In this document: positions 53,708 to 62,160 of the stretch, piece after piece
Layout of the letters: every line of letters starts with the position of its first letter
Position numbering within the stretch: position 1 is the first letter of the stretch
Origin: Clostridiales bacterium COT073_COT-073
GTDB lineage: Bacteria; Bacillota; Clostridia; Lachnospirales; Vallitaleaceae
Assembly: GCA_003858485.1 (NCBI GenBank)
Contig: RQYD01000011.1
Location: 82,536 to 146,535, forward strand
Direction of reading: 5' to 3'
Length of the DNA: 64,000 bases
Position numbers and translations under genes: made by a program
Notes under the pieces: generated by a model
Told to the model about the DNA's origin: nothing
Databases searched by the model: none
The model's input: the letters and a program-made list of their open reading frames with translations, nothing else

Positions 53708-54838
53708 TTAATTTTCCTGATAAAAGCCTTCCAGTTTTTGCTTTTTGTATGCAGAATATTGACCACTTTCAATTGCCTGTCTGATTTCTGCCATCATGGC
53801 ATTATAAAAATATAAATTATGTAATACACATAATCGCATCCCCAGCATTTCTTTGGCTTTCAGCAAATGACGGATATAGCCACGGGAGTGATGCCGGCAA
53901 GCCGGGCAGCCACAGCCTTCTTCAATTGGTAAAGCATCGGTTTCATATTTGACATTAAACAGATTCAATTTCCCATGATTGGTATAAACATGACCATGTC
54001 TGCCATTTCGTGATGGATAGACACAATCAAAAAAATCAACCCCACGTTCTACTGCTTCTAAAATATTTTCCGGAGTGCCTACCCCCATTAAATAAGTAGG
54101 CTTATTTTCCGGTAAATGCGGCACTGTTTTTTCTAAAATCTCATACATTTCCGCATGGGTTTCACCCACCGCCAAACCACCAATCGCATAGCCATCCAGC
54201 TCCAGTTCAGCAATTTCCCGGGCATGAGCAATTCGGATATCGGCGTAAATACCGCCTTGATTGATGCCAAACAGCATCTGCTGCTTGTTAATTGTTCTCT
54301 CCTGCCGGTTGAGTCGATTCATTTCTGCTTTGCATCTGGCCAGCCAGCGGGTAGTCCGGGCCACCGAATCTTCCACATACTTTCGGGTGGCCGGAATCGG
54401 CGGACATTCATCAAAAGCCATGGCAATCGTTGAAGCTAAATTCGACTGAATTTGCATACTTTCTTCCGGCCCCATAAAAATTTTGCGGCCATCAATATGT
54501 GAACGGAAATGGACACCTTCTTCTTTAATTTGACGAAGAGCGGCCAGCGAAAAAACCTGGAAACCACCGGAGTCCGTTAATATCGGGCGTTTCCAGTTCA
54601 TAAATTGATGCAGCCCACCCATTTTATGAACAATTTCATCTCCCGGTCGTAAATGCAAATGATAGGTATTGCTAAGTTCCACCTGACAGCCAATTTCTTC
54701 TAAATCAAGAGCCGATACCGCCCCTTTAATCGCAGCAGCTGTGCCGACATTCATAAATACCGGTGTTTCAATGATGCCATGCGGAGTGTGAAACCTTCCA
54801 CGCTTGGCATGACTATCTTTGTTTACTAATTCATACAT
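53708..54838 (-). CDS. tgt: tRNA-guanine transglycosylase
   Basis: The enzyme swaps guanine 34 of certain tRNAs for a queuosine precursor. The 376-residue protein shows 'LTDSGGFQVFSLAALRQI' with catalytic Asp (near residue 90), nucleophile Asp in 'FFDCVYPSRNGRHG' (near 265) and the zinc ligands in 'CGCPACRHHSRGYIRHL' with a His further on ('LHNLYFY'). The start at 54838 has AGAGGA upstream. The frame also runs on to 54880, but the codons before lie in the mobile element at 54867-55012, which separates tgt from the LspA-like gene. Confidence 0.95.
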   Translation of the reverse strand: MYELVNKDSHAKRGRFHTPHGIIETPVFMNVGTAAAIKGAVSALDLEEIGCQVELSNTYHLHLRPGDEIVHKMGGLHQFMNWKRPILTDSGGFQVFSLAALRQIKEEGVHFRSHIDGRKIFMGPEESMQIQSNLASTIAMAFDECPPIPATRKYVEDSVARTTRWLARCKAEMNRLNRQERTINKQQMLFGINQGGIYADIRIAHAREIAELELDGYAIGGLAVGETHAEMYEILEKTVPHLPENKPTYLMGVGTPENILEAVERGVDFFDCVYPSRNGRHGHVYTNHGKLNLFNVKYETDALPIEEGCGCPACRHHSRGYIRHLLKAKEMLGMRLCVLHNLYFYNAMMAEIRQAIESGQYSAYKKQKLEGFYQEN

Positions 54839-54866
54839 AATCTTCCTCTGATATCCAAATAAGATA

Positions 54867-55012
54867 CTCAACTTTCCCACGTTCCTTGGAACAGTTTTTT
54901 TATGGCGTGTGCCGCGGAAGCATCTTTTCGCAGAAAAGTGCGAAAGCGGGGGACCCCATGTGCCCGCTCTCCAGAGCAGGATAGGGCCAAAAAAGACTGT
55001 GGGAAAGTTGAG
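54867..55012 (-). mobile_element. Complete small inverted-repeat element (146 bp), TSD TAAGATA
   Basis: Ends CTCAACTTTCCCAC and GTGGGAAAGTTGAG are perfect inverted repeats. TAAGATA flanks it on both sides (54860-54866 and 55013-55019). The hairpin near the left end is GTTCC TT GGAAC. The core holds a module 'CATCTTTTCGCAGAAAAGTGCGAAAG' not present in the copy at 20596. It lies between the LspA-like gene and tgt, in the leader of tgt. Confidence 0.9.
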
Positions 55013-55028
55013 TAAGATATTTTATTTC

Positions 55029-55493
55029 TTATTCATTTTCTTTTTCTTTAACAGTGATAGCGATATCTGTTTTCGGCTTAGATGCCAGGTCAAATACCTG
55101 ACCTAAAAAAACCATACTTGCTCCGGCAAAGACAAAGATATCGGCAATATTAAAATATAGTTTCCCATTTAAACTGACATAATCTGTCACATAGCCTTTT
55201 AATGCCCGCTCCCATAAATTATTCAGTCCACCCAAACTAGCCAATAACCAACCAATTTGAATCAGAGATTTTTTACGGGCAGCAATCACATAAGTAGTAT
55301 AAAGGAGACTACATACCACAAAAATAAACTGATATTTCAGTAATTTTTTCGGATGATTTTTCATCAGTCCCTTAAACGCACCATAGTTTTCAACATAGCC
55401 CAACTTCATTTTACCAAAAGTAAGCGGCTTTTTTCGCCAGTCCGATTTCGCCTTCAATCGCAAATAGTGATCCAAAAAGCATAATAAGGTCAT
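55029..55493 (-). CDS. Signal peptidase II-like membrane protein (LspA family, divergent)
   Basis: This 154-residue protein has three to four helices and the LspA-like motifs 'YVENYGAFKGL', 'GGLNNLWERALKGYVTDYVS' and 'LYFNIADIFVFAG'. The two catalytic Asp (in 'VTDY' and 'NIAD') are kept, but the usual GNxxDR is NNLWER, with Glu for Asp, and the first membrane helix seems missing. It could be a lipoprotein signal peptidase variant or a relative with another job. It overlaps metA by four bases. The start has no separate ribosome binding site, so it depends on metA translation. Confidence 0.7.
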   Translation of the reverse strand: MTLLCFLDHYLRLKAKSDWRKKPLTFGKMKLGYVENYGAFKGLMKNHPKKLLKYQFIFVVCSLLYTTYVIAARKKSLIQIGWLLASLGGLNNLWERALKGYVTDYVSLNGKLYFNIADIFVFAGASMVFLGQVFDLASKPKTDIAITVKEKENE

Positions 55494-56416
55494 GCCATTT
55501 CTCCTATCTTTTCAATGTCATATGGGGTTTTTTGGTAAACATAATAATTCAGCCAATTGGTATAAAGCAAATTAGCATGTGAAGCCCAAACACTTTTCGG
55601 AGTTAAATATGGATTATTTTCCGGAAAATAATTCTTGGGCAGCTCAATCGGCAATCCTTTGCTTTTATCTCTGTCATACTCTTGTTTTAAAGTCAGAGCA
55701 TCATATTCGGAATGTCCGGTAGCAAAAACATGGCGATTATCCTTGGATTTAATTAAATATGCCCCGGCTTCATCACTGATAGCCAGCAATTCCAATTCGG
55801 CTACCCCGGCGATGTCCTCAATATGAATGGTCGTATGCCGGGAATGCGGGACCAGAAATTCCGGGTCAAAACCTCTGGTCAAAGGACAATATTCTTTTAC
55901 AATATGATGTGTAAAAATACCAAATAATTTCTTTTCCAATGGATATTTTTTAATTCCGTATTTATGATATAATGCTGCCTGAGCTCCCCAACAAATATAA
56001 AAAAGCGAGGTCACATGTGTATCTGTCCAGTCCATAATTTCTGTCAATTCCTGCCAATATTCAACTTCTTCAAATGGTAAGTGCTCAACCGGCGCCCCGG
56101 TAATGATCATACCATCAAATTTACGATTTTTAATTTCGGAAAAGCTGGTGTAAAAACTATCCAAATGCTCTTTACCGGTATGCTTTCCAACATATGTTTC
56201 GGTCGAAACAAAAACTACTTCAACTTGCAGCGGTGTATTTGAAAGCATTCGCAAAAGTTGAGCTTCGGTCTGCTCTTTAAGTGGCATCAAATTCAGGACC
56301 GCAATTTGCAGTGGCCGGATATCCTGAGTCATCGCCCTTTCTTCATCCATAATAAAAATATTTTCTTTTTGCAGGATTTCGCCCGCCGGTAATCCCTTAG
56401 GTATTTTTATTGGCAT
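55490..56416 (-). CDS. metA: Homoserine O-acetyltransferase (MetA family)
   Basis: The enzyme activates homoserine for methionine synthesis. Counted from the ATG at 56416, the 308-residue protein has Cys142 as nucleophile ('FYICWGAQ') and His/Glu in 'GHSEYDAL'. At residue 111 it has Glu ('GAPVEHLPFEE'). In this family Glu111 goes with acetyl-CoA and Gly/Leu at this place with succinyl-CoA, so the product is probably O-acetylhomoserine. The start has GGAGGGG three bases upstream. Confidence 0.93.
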   Translation of the reverse strand: MPIKIPKGLPAGEILQKENIFIMDEERAMTQDIRPLQIAVLNLMPLKEQTEAQLLRMLSNTPLQVEVVFVSTETYVGKHTGKEHLDSFYTSFSEIKNRKFDGMIITGAPVEHLPFEEVEYWQELTEIMDWTDTHVTSLFYICWGAQAALYHKYGIKKYPLEKKLFGIFTHHIVKEYCPLTRGFDPEFLVPHSRHTTIHIEDIAGVAELELLAISDEAGAYLIKSKDNRHVFATGHSEYDALTLKQEYDRDKSKGLPIELPKNYFPENNPYLTPKSVWASHANLLYTNWLNYYVYQKTPYDIEKIGEMA

Positions 56417-56562
56417 TTTCCCCTCCAAAATTTATTTTTGACAAGCGATTTACTTTAAATTGAGTTACTAACTGATTTCGGATTAAAGCTGCACTGATAA
56501 ACAGCTCTCTGTCGGCTTCTGGTTGATAGTTATATGGTCATTGATAAAAGCATCAAAACAAA

Positions 56563-58524
56563 TCAATTTCCAATTTTTTCCCTGAATTCAGCTTCAGTAA
56601 TAATTGGAATATTTAATTCTTTAGCCTTTTTATTTTTAGAAGAATTTGAAGTAATATCATTATTGATCAGGTAATCGGTTTTGCTTGATACCGAGCCGAT
56701 CACTTTGCCACCATTTTGCTCAATAAAATCTTTTAATTCATCCCGATTGGCATAGTGTTCCAAGCTACCGGTAATCACAAAACTCTTGCCTAAAAGAAAT
56801 GGATCTGCCAATGCATCCGCTTCCCCTTTGCTAACCACTTGCTTGGCCGGCAGTTCGATTTCATTCAACAATTCCTGTAAGTTATTTTGATTTTCCGGAT
56901 CGGCAAAGTAATTCACCACCGATTCGGCAATAATCGGACCAAATCCCTCTATTGCCTCAATCTCAGCCGTATCTGCCTTTTTCAGCTGCTCTAAATCATT
57001 CTGAAAACTGATGGCCAGCAATTTAGCATTGCTTAAACCAACATTGGGAATACCCAGGGCATAAATAAAATTTCCCAAATTAATTTTTCTGGCCTTTTCA
57101 ATGGCCTGCATTAATTTATCATATGATTTTTGACCAAAGCCTTCCAAACTGATAATCTGCGCCTGATAACCAGCCAACTTAAAAATATCGGCCGGTTTGG
57201 CAATAAAACCGTTCTGAATAAACTTTTCCAAAGTAGCACTGCTTAGTCCTTCAATATTCATGGCATTGCGGCTGACAAAATGCTCCAGACTCCTGAGTTT
57301 TTTGGTTGGGCAATTGGGATTGCTGCACAGTAATGTTTTAATGCCATTTGTTTCCTTTAATTCAGTTGCCTCCTGACAAACCGGACATTCAGCCGGAATC
57401 GGCAGGCCACCGGATTTGCTTAAATTTTCCGCTACTTGCGGAATAATCATATTGGCTTTATACACTTCCAAAGTATCACCAATGCCTAATTGCAGTTCCT
57501 CGATAATGCTGATATTATGCAGCGATGCCCGGCGCACCACCGTGCCTTCCAAATCGACCGGTTCAAACACCGCGATCGGATTAATTAAGCCAGTTCGGGA
57601 AACGGACCACTCTACTTCCAGTAAAGTCGTTTCTTTAAGTTCATCCCGCCATTTAAAAGCAATCGAATCGCGCGGCGCTTTGGCAGTTGCTCCCAAACTT
57701 TGCGAGTAGGCGATATCATCAATGGTCAAGACCAATCCATCCGTAGTATAAGGATTTTGCGGAATTTCCTGTTCAAACTCAGCTACCACCTGAGCAATTG
57801 TGGCTGGTGTTACTTTACGAAAATGCACTACTTCAAATCCATTATCCTGCAAAAACACAAGCTGCTCCGATTTAGTGGCGAAATTTCTGCCAACTGCCTC
57901 GACCAAAGTAAATCCATAAAAATGAACCTTTCTGGCCGCAGTAATTTCATTATTTAGCTGCCTGACTGTACCACTGCTTAAATTTCTTGGGTTTTTATAT
58001 TGATTTTCCGGTGCCAAATCAGCATTGATCCGCTCAAAATCCTGATAGCGAATGACCGCTTCTCCACGTAACACCAATTTATTTTTAAAGGGGATTTGCT
58101 TGGGTAAATTAACAAATACCCGGGCATTATTGGTCACAACTTCTCCCACCAAACCATTGCCACGGGTTATGGCCTTATACAGTTCGCCATTTTCATAAGT
58201 TAAAACAATTGTTAAACCATCCAGTTTCCAGGATAATAAACTTTCTTTTTCGGAAAAAGCGATTAAATCCGCTATCTCTTTGGTTTTACCAAGTGACAGC
58301 ATCGGGCGGTCATGTTCTTCCTTGGGCAAAAAATCAACGGCAGCATAGCCCACATTTTGAGTTGGGCTGTCACCATATATAATACCGGTTTGTGTTTCCA
58401 AAGCCACTAATTCATCATACAGGGCATCATATTTCTGGTCATTCATGATCTCCCGGCCCTTGGCATAATAGGCTTCATTTGCTTGTTTTAATAAATCAAT
58501 TAAATCCCTGATTCGGCTTCTCAT
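56563..58524 (-). CDS. ligA: NAD-dependent DNA ligase
   Basis: It seals nicks using NAD+. The 653-residue protein has the usual domain order: N-terminal Ia domain, nucleotidyltransferase with the AMP-carrying Lys in 'WKLDGLT' (near residue 118; most LigA have KIDG or KLDG), OB fold, four-Cys zinc finger ('CPVCQEATELKETNGIKTLLC' and 'NPNCPTKK'), HhH motifs and a C-terminal BRCT domain ('GKSFVITGSLEHYANRDELKDFIEQNGGKV'). Length is normal. The sequence around the Lys and the overall branch look like the more divergent LigA of some Firmicutes. Confidence 0.93.
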   Translation of the reverse strand: MRSRIRDLIDLLKQANEAYYAKGREIMNDQKYDALYDELVALETQTGIIYGDSPTQNVGYAAVDFLPKEEHDRPMLSLGKTKEIADLIAFSEKESLLSWKLDGLTIVLTYENGELYKAITRGNGLVGEVVTNNARVFVNLPKQIPFKNKLVLRGEAVIRYQDFERINADLAPENQYKNPRNLSSGTVRQLNNEITAARKVHFYGFTLVEAVGRNFATKSEQLVFLQDNGFEVVHFRKVTPATIAQVVAEFEQEIPQNPYTTDGLVLTIDDIAYSQSLGATAKAPRDSIAFKWRDELKETTLLEVEWSVSRTGLINPIAVFEPVDLEGTVVRRASLHNISIIEELQLGIGDTLEVYKANMIIPQVAENLSKSGGLPIPAECPVCQEATELKETNGIKTLLCSNPNCPTKKLRSLEHFVSRNAMNIEGLSSATLEKFIQNGFIAKPADIFKLAGYQAQIISLEGFGQKSYDKLMQAIEKARKINLGNFIYALGIPNVGLSNAKLLAISFQNDLEQLKKADTAEIEAIEGFGPIIAESVVNYFADPENQNNLQELLNEIELPAKQVVSKGEADALADPFLLGKSFVITGSLEHYANRDELKDFIEQNGGKVIGSVSSKTDYLINNDITSNSSKNKKAKELNIPIITEAEFREKIGN

Positions 58525-58551
58525 TTGGCTTATCCATTCTCTTTCCCGGAC

Positions 58552-59292
58552 TTATTCTGCGTCCTGATTTCCCCAGTTGTGATAAACATTCTGCACATCA
58601 TCATCATCATCCAGCATATCCAGTAATTTATTCATCGCTTTAATACTTTCCGGATCATTTAAATCAGTGGTTGTTTGCGGAATTTGAGTGACCTCAGCTG
58701 AAATCGGCTGATATCCTGCATTTAAAAGAGCATCATTAACATCACTGAAATTATCCGGATCGGTAATTACTTCATAGCCATCTTCTTCCGACACAAAGTC
58801 TTCCGCTCCTGAATCAAGTGCCAGCATCATTAACTCATCTTCATCAATCTTAGCTGATTTTTCAATAATAATCTGACCCTTTTTATCAAACATAAATGTC
58901 ACACTACCACTGGTGCCAAGATTACCTTTACCTTTGGTAAAAGCACTTCTGACATTGGCAGCTGTCCGGTTTTTGTTATCGGTCAAGCATTCAACGATAA
59001 CGGCAATTCCCTCCGGCCCATAGCCTTCATAAACAATTGCTTCATAGCTGTTGGCATCACCCTCACCGGCCGCTTTTTTGATTGAACGGTCAATTGTATC
59101 ATTTGGCATATTACTGGCCTTGGCCTTGGCAATTACATCTGCTAATTTTCGGTTTAAGGCCGGGTCAGCACTGCCGCCGGTTTTAACTGCGACCGCCAGT
59201 TCACGGCCAAGCTTGGTAAATACCTTCCCCTTTTGGGCATCGTTTCTGGCTTTTTTGTGTTTGATGTTTGCAAATTTACTATGTCCTGCCAT
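58552..59292 (-). CDS. yebC: YebC/PmpR-family transcriptional or translational regulator
   Basis: This 246-residue protein has the family start '[37 protein letters not shown]' and '[19 protein letters not shown]', then '[38 protein letters not shown]'. YebC proteins are TACO1 relatives that affect translation of Pro-rich stretches, and some also bind DNA. It is followed by ligA with a gap of 27 bases. Confidence 0.94.
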   Translation of the reverse strand: MAGHSKFANIKHKKARNDAQKGKVFTKLGRELAVAVKTGGSADPALNRKLADVIAKAKASNMPNDTIDRSIKKAAGEGDANSYEAIVYEGYGPEGIAVIVECLTDNKNRTAANVRSAFTKGKGNLGTSGSVTFMFDKKGQIIIEKSAKIDEDELMMLALDSGAEDFVSEEDGYEVITDPDNFSDVNDALLNAGYQPISAEVTQIPQTTTDLNDPESIKAMNKLLDMLDDDDDVQNVYHNWGNQDAE

Positions 59293-59511
59293 AATCTTTC
59301 TCCTTATTTATAGTCATAATTCATTTTATTCTAACATGAATTTGTATATTTAACAAGCCTAATTTTCTTCGGGCAGAATGCTGGCAGAATGTGTTAATTC
59401 TCAAATTTACAAATATAACCGAAAATTCAGAAAAAGCAAGGCAGCTTACATTATGCACCTTGAAAAGCTTGATTTTGTTCTTTGTCCGTATTATTTTCTG
59501 CTTCTTATAAA

Positions 59512-59751
59512 CTCAACTTTCTCACGTTCTCTGGAACAGTCTTTTTTATGGCGTGTGCCGCGGAAGCATCTTTTCGCAGAAAAGTGCGAAAGCGGTGTGC
59601 AACCGCAAGCCATCTTACGCAATAAGTGGCGAAAGGTAGGTTGCCCACCCGGGCAGAAAAACGAAGTTTTTCGACAGTGCTCGTTAAATGGGTGATATGT
59701 GCCCGCTCTCCAGAGCAGGATAGAGCCAAAAAAGACTGTAGGAAAGTTGAG
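59512..59751 (-). mobile_element. Complete, extended small inverted-repeat element (240 bp), TSD TTATAAA
   Basis: Ends CTCAACTTTCTCAC and GTAGGAAAGTTGAG are inverted repeats with two mismatches. TTATAAA flanks it on both sides (59505-59511 and 59752-59758). It shares both outer parts with the copy at 54867 but has about 95 more bases in the core, with modules 'CATCTTACGCAATAAGTGGC' and the hairpin GAAAAACGAAGTTTTTC. It is in the 763-base gap between yebC and the sigma gene. Confidence 0.9.
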
Positions 59752-59789
59752 TTATAAAATAAACTTTCTTTCTGATTTTTTATAAGGTA

Positions 59790-59985
59790 AAATAAAAAGT
59801 TGTTATGACCATCTCACCATCAGACCAAGTCCTGTATAATAAATCCTTCTCCTTGTCTTCTGGCAATCCATTTTGTGAATTAGCCATGCAGACATTCGAT
59901 TTTGCTTTACAAAAGTGATCGGTTGATGGTGACAGTCCACAAAATAAGTTAGACGATTTTTTTATTTCCATTTGCAAATTCAGAT
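59790..59985 (-). repeat. Second dispersed repeat family, copy 2
   Basis: The minus strand matches the repeat that forms the N-terminus of the M3 peptidase (18645-18806), aligning over more than 110 bases without gaps. A frame of 65 codons (59977-59780) is open through it, but it lacks a ribosome binding site. 'TCACCATCA' and 'TGATGGTGA' inside can pair. It differs enough from copy 1 to be old. Between 59293 and 59511 nothing is seen except the yebC leader. Confidence 0.7.
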
Positions 59986-60055
59986 GTCACAAATTCCATA
60001 TTTATTTTGTTATAAGGGTACAGTCGACTGAAAATACTTAAGAAAGGTAGGAATT

Positions 60056-60610
60056 ATGAATGACACAAATTTAGGGCAACGCTTTATCTCGGGGGGAGAA
60101 GCAGAATTAGAAACAATCATTGATCTATATGGCGAAAAACTTCTGCGTTATGCTACTGCAATCTTATGCGATTATCAGGACGCTGAAAATGTAGTGCAGG
60201 ATGTTTTTTTGATTGCTTATCAAAATCGTTCTTCCTTTGATGGCACTAATCTGCCAGCGTGGCTATATAAAATCACCTATCATCGCAGCATAAACCAATT
60301 GAAAAAGCGAAAATCTCTTTGGTTGCGGGAAATCAGCTTTGATCAGCTTGACAAAGAGCCATTCTCTCCGGCACTTTCAGGAAACGGTTTAGGTAGCGAA
60401 GCACTTATGGCTTTAAGCAAATTAAAGCCCAAAGAAAGAGCCCTGCTTTATGCCCGAATCATGGAAGGTCAAAGTTATAATGAGATCGCTTATAGTACAG
60501 GTTCTTCACCCGCTGCATTACGAAAGCAATATGAAAGGGCCAAAAATAAAATGGCTGATTACCTAACCACTGAATATCAAAGAAAGGAGCTCCCTCATGA
60601 ATTCTCATGA
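60056..60610 (+). CDS. ECF-type RNA polymerase sigma factor
   Basis: This 184-residue sigma-70 family protein has region 2 ('YATAILCDYQDAENVVQDVFLIAY', 'LPAWLYKITYHRSINQLKKRK') and region 4 ('ERALLYARIMEGQSYNEIAYSTGSSPAALRKQYERAKNKM'). AGGTAGGAA stands a few bases before the ATG. The next gene overlaps it by 14 bases and encodes a one-helix membrane protein, so this is an extracytoplasmic-function sigma/anti-sigma pair reacting to an outside signal. Confidence 0.9.
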   Translation: MNDTNLGQRFISGGEAELETIIDLYGEKLLRYATAILCDYQDAENVVQDVFLIAYQNRSSFDGTNLPAWLYKITYHRSINQLKKRKSLWLREISFDQLDKEPFSPALSGNGLGSEALMALSKLKPKERALLYARIMEGQSYNEIAYSTGSSPAALRKQYERAKNKMADYLTTEYQRKELPHEFS

Positions 60611-62027
60611 TAAAAACGAAAAAATAATTCAGTCTGCTTTATCACAAATTACCGTCGATTCTTCACAAATAAAAGATAATGTAAAAAATCAACTAAAAGT
60701 CAATGCTTTAAGTGATTTTTCAGAAACTTCACCCTATTACTCACGCAAAAAAATCATTGCGGCCGCACTCATCTTATTCCTTATTTTGGGAAGTACAGTC
60801 ACAGCTGCTAAACTTGGCAGCTTCGGCTGGTTGATGGAAACTATTAACCCCCGTTATCGGGAAGTTGTTGAACCGGTAGAAGCCTTTAGTGAAGATAATG
60901 ATATCCGGCTGGAAATCATAGGCGCTCAAAAATATGAAAACACCGCTGTTGTCTACTTATCCCTCCAGGATATAAGTGGCCAAAAACGTTTAACCGAAAA
61001 AAGTGATTTTTCTGATACATTAAATGTAGCAACAACTTTTCCTAAAAAAACTTCATCCTTAAAAGAAGAGGTTTCCTCATCCATTTCTGTCGGTAAAAAA
61101 CTCTTGTTTTTTGATGCTGAAAATAACAAGCTTTACTATGAGTTTTATATCAGTGCTGATGGTTATTCGCCTTTGACTGATAATCTGCAAATCAGTGCAA
61201 AAGTGATCAACTTTGATTATCAGCCATATGAGGGAGAAATTCCATTACAATCCCTGAAACTGGAAGAAAATGCTCCGATCCGAATCGATGGTAAGCACAT
61301 TATATCGGCAGCCTGGAGCAATGAAGATCCGGGAAATGAGCTTTGGGCACTGCCTTTGGGAAATCCGGAAAGGTTAACTGACGAACGGGGAGATCTTAAA
61401 CTTTCCAATATTGGTATTATTGATGGCCAATTGCATCTGCAAACACTCTCACCCTTTCAGGGAGAATTTGGCAGCAAATTTCATTCCTTTGACTTAATCG
61501 ATCCTCAGGGAAATAAAATAGAGGAAGAATATAGTTTTTCCTTTGTCAGCGATAATCAAGGCACTCTTATTCACTTGAGTAAAGACAATTTTGACAATGC
61601 CATCAACCGATATAACGAATATGTTTTTCCAATTGAGCCGAATGAAGCCTCTTCCTACACCATTCGTTATTCTTTTGATGTCATCACCGGAACAGAGGGA
61701 GAATGGAAAGTTGCAGCCAATTTGACGGACAGCAGCAAACAAATGAAAAGGCTGACTAATAGCGATAACATAGATGGCCATATTTTTAATACCATTATAA
61801 TCAGTCCTCTTGGTTTAGAAGTACATGGTACATATGAAGGCAATGAATGTCAGGCAAGCGAAATGAAATTAACGCTGGAAACCGTTTCCGGACAGATCCC
61901 TCTTCCTTCCGGATATGGCAGCTCATATGACCATCGCTTTTATTATCACTGGAAATTTGATAAAATAATTAAAGTTGAGGAGATCAAGGCTTTGTTGGTC
62001 AATGATCATTCAATTTCCGTCAGATAA
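60597..62027 (+). CDS. Anti-sigma-like membrane protein (DUF4179-type)
   Basis: The 476-residue protein has about 55 cytoplasmic residues, one helix ('KKIIAAALILFLILGSTVTAA') and about 390 residues outside, mostly beta, starting with the DUF4179-like 'LGSFGWLMETINPRYREVVEPVEAFSEDNDIRLEIIGAQKYENTAVVYLSLQD' region. It overlaps the sigma gene (start 14 bases before its stop), with GGAGCT as ribosome binding site. It probably holds the sigma factor at the membrane until a signal arrives. The signal is unknown. Confidence 0.85.
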   Translation: MNSHDKNEKIIQSALSQITVDSSQIKDNVKNQLKVNALSDFSETSPYYSRKKIIAAALILFLILGSTVTAAKLGSFGWLMETINPRYREVVEPVEAFSEDNDIRLEIIGAQKYENTAVVYLSLQDISGQKRLTEKSDFSDTLNVATTFPKKTSSLKEEVSSSISVGKKLLFFDAENNKLYYEFYISADGYSPLTDNLQISAKVINFDYQPYEGEIPLQSLKLEENAPIRIDGKHIISAAWSNEDPGNELWALPLGNPERLTDERGDLKLSNIGIIDGQLHLQTLSPFQGEFGSKFHSFDLIDPQGNKIEEEYSFSFVSDNQGTLIHLSKDNFDNAINRYNEYVFPIEPNEASSYTIRYSFDVITGTEGEWKVAANLTDSSKQMKRLTNSDNIDGHIFNTIIISPLGLEVHGTYEGNECQASEMKLTLETVSGQIPLPSGYGSSYDHRFYYHWKFDKIIKVEEIKALLVNDHSISVR

Positions 62028-62048
62028 TGTTTAAGCAGTCAACCCTAT

Positions 62049-62096
62049 CAAGAAACTCTGAACCACTCTCATTAATTGTGGTATCAGAGTTTCTTG
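62049..62096 (+). terminator. Terminator of the sigma/anti-sigma operon
   Basis: CAAGAAACTCTGAACCAC and GTGGTATCAGAGTTTCTTG form a long stem with one mismatch around an 11-base loop, 21 bases after the stop. Confidence 0.85.
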
Positions 62097-62108
62097 GTTA
62101 TTTATACA

Positions 62109-62140
62109 GAAAAAAACAGATACGGTATTCGCCATATCTG
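62109..62140 (-). terminator. Terminator of rny
   Basis: On the minus strand CAGATATGG pairs with CCGTATCTG (one G-U), followed by eight bases of T and G. It lies about 21 bases after the rny stop. Confidence 0.8.
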
Positions 62141-62160
62141 CTTTTCGGTTCCATTTTCAA

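Noticed and set aside
59780..59977. 65-codon frame on the minus strand as a real small protein
   Set aside because: It lacks a ribosome binding site, and its peptide matches the repeat-derived start of the M3 peptidase, so it is better explained as a repeat that happens to be open.
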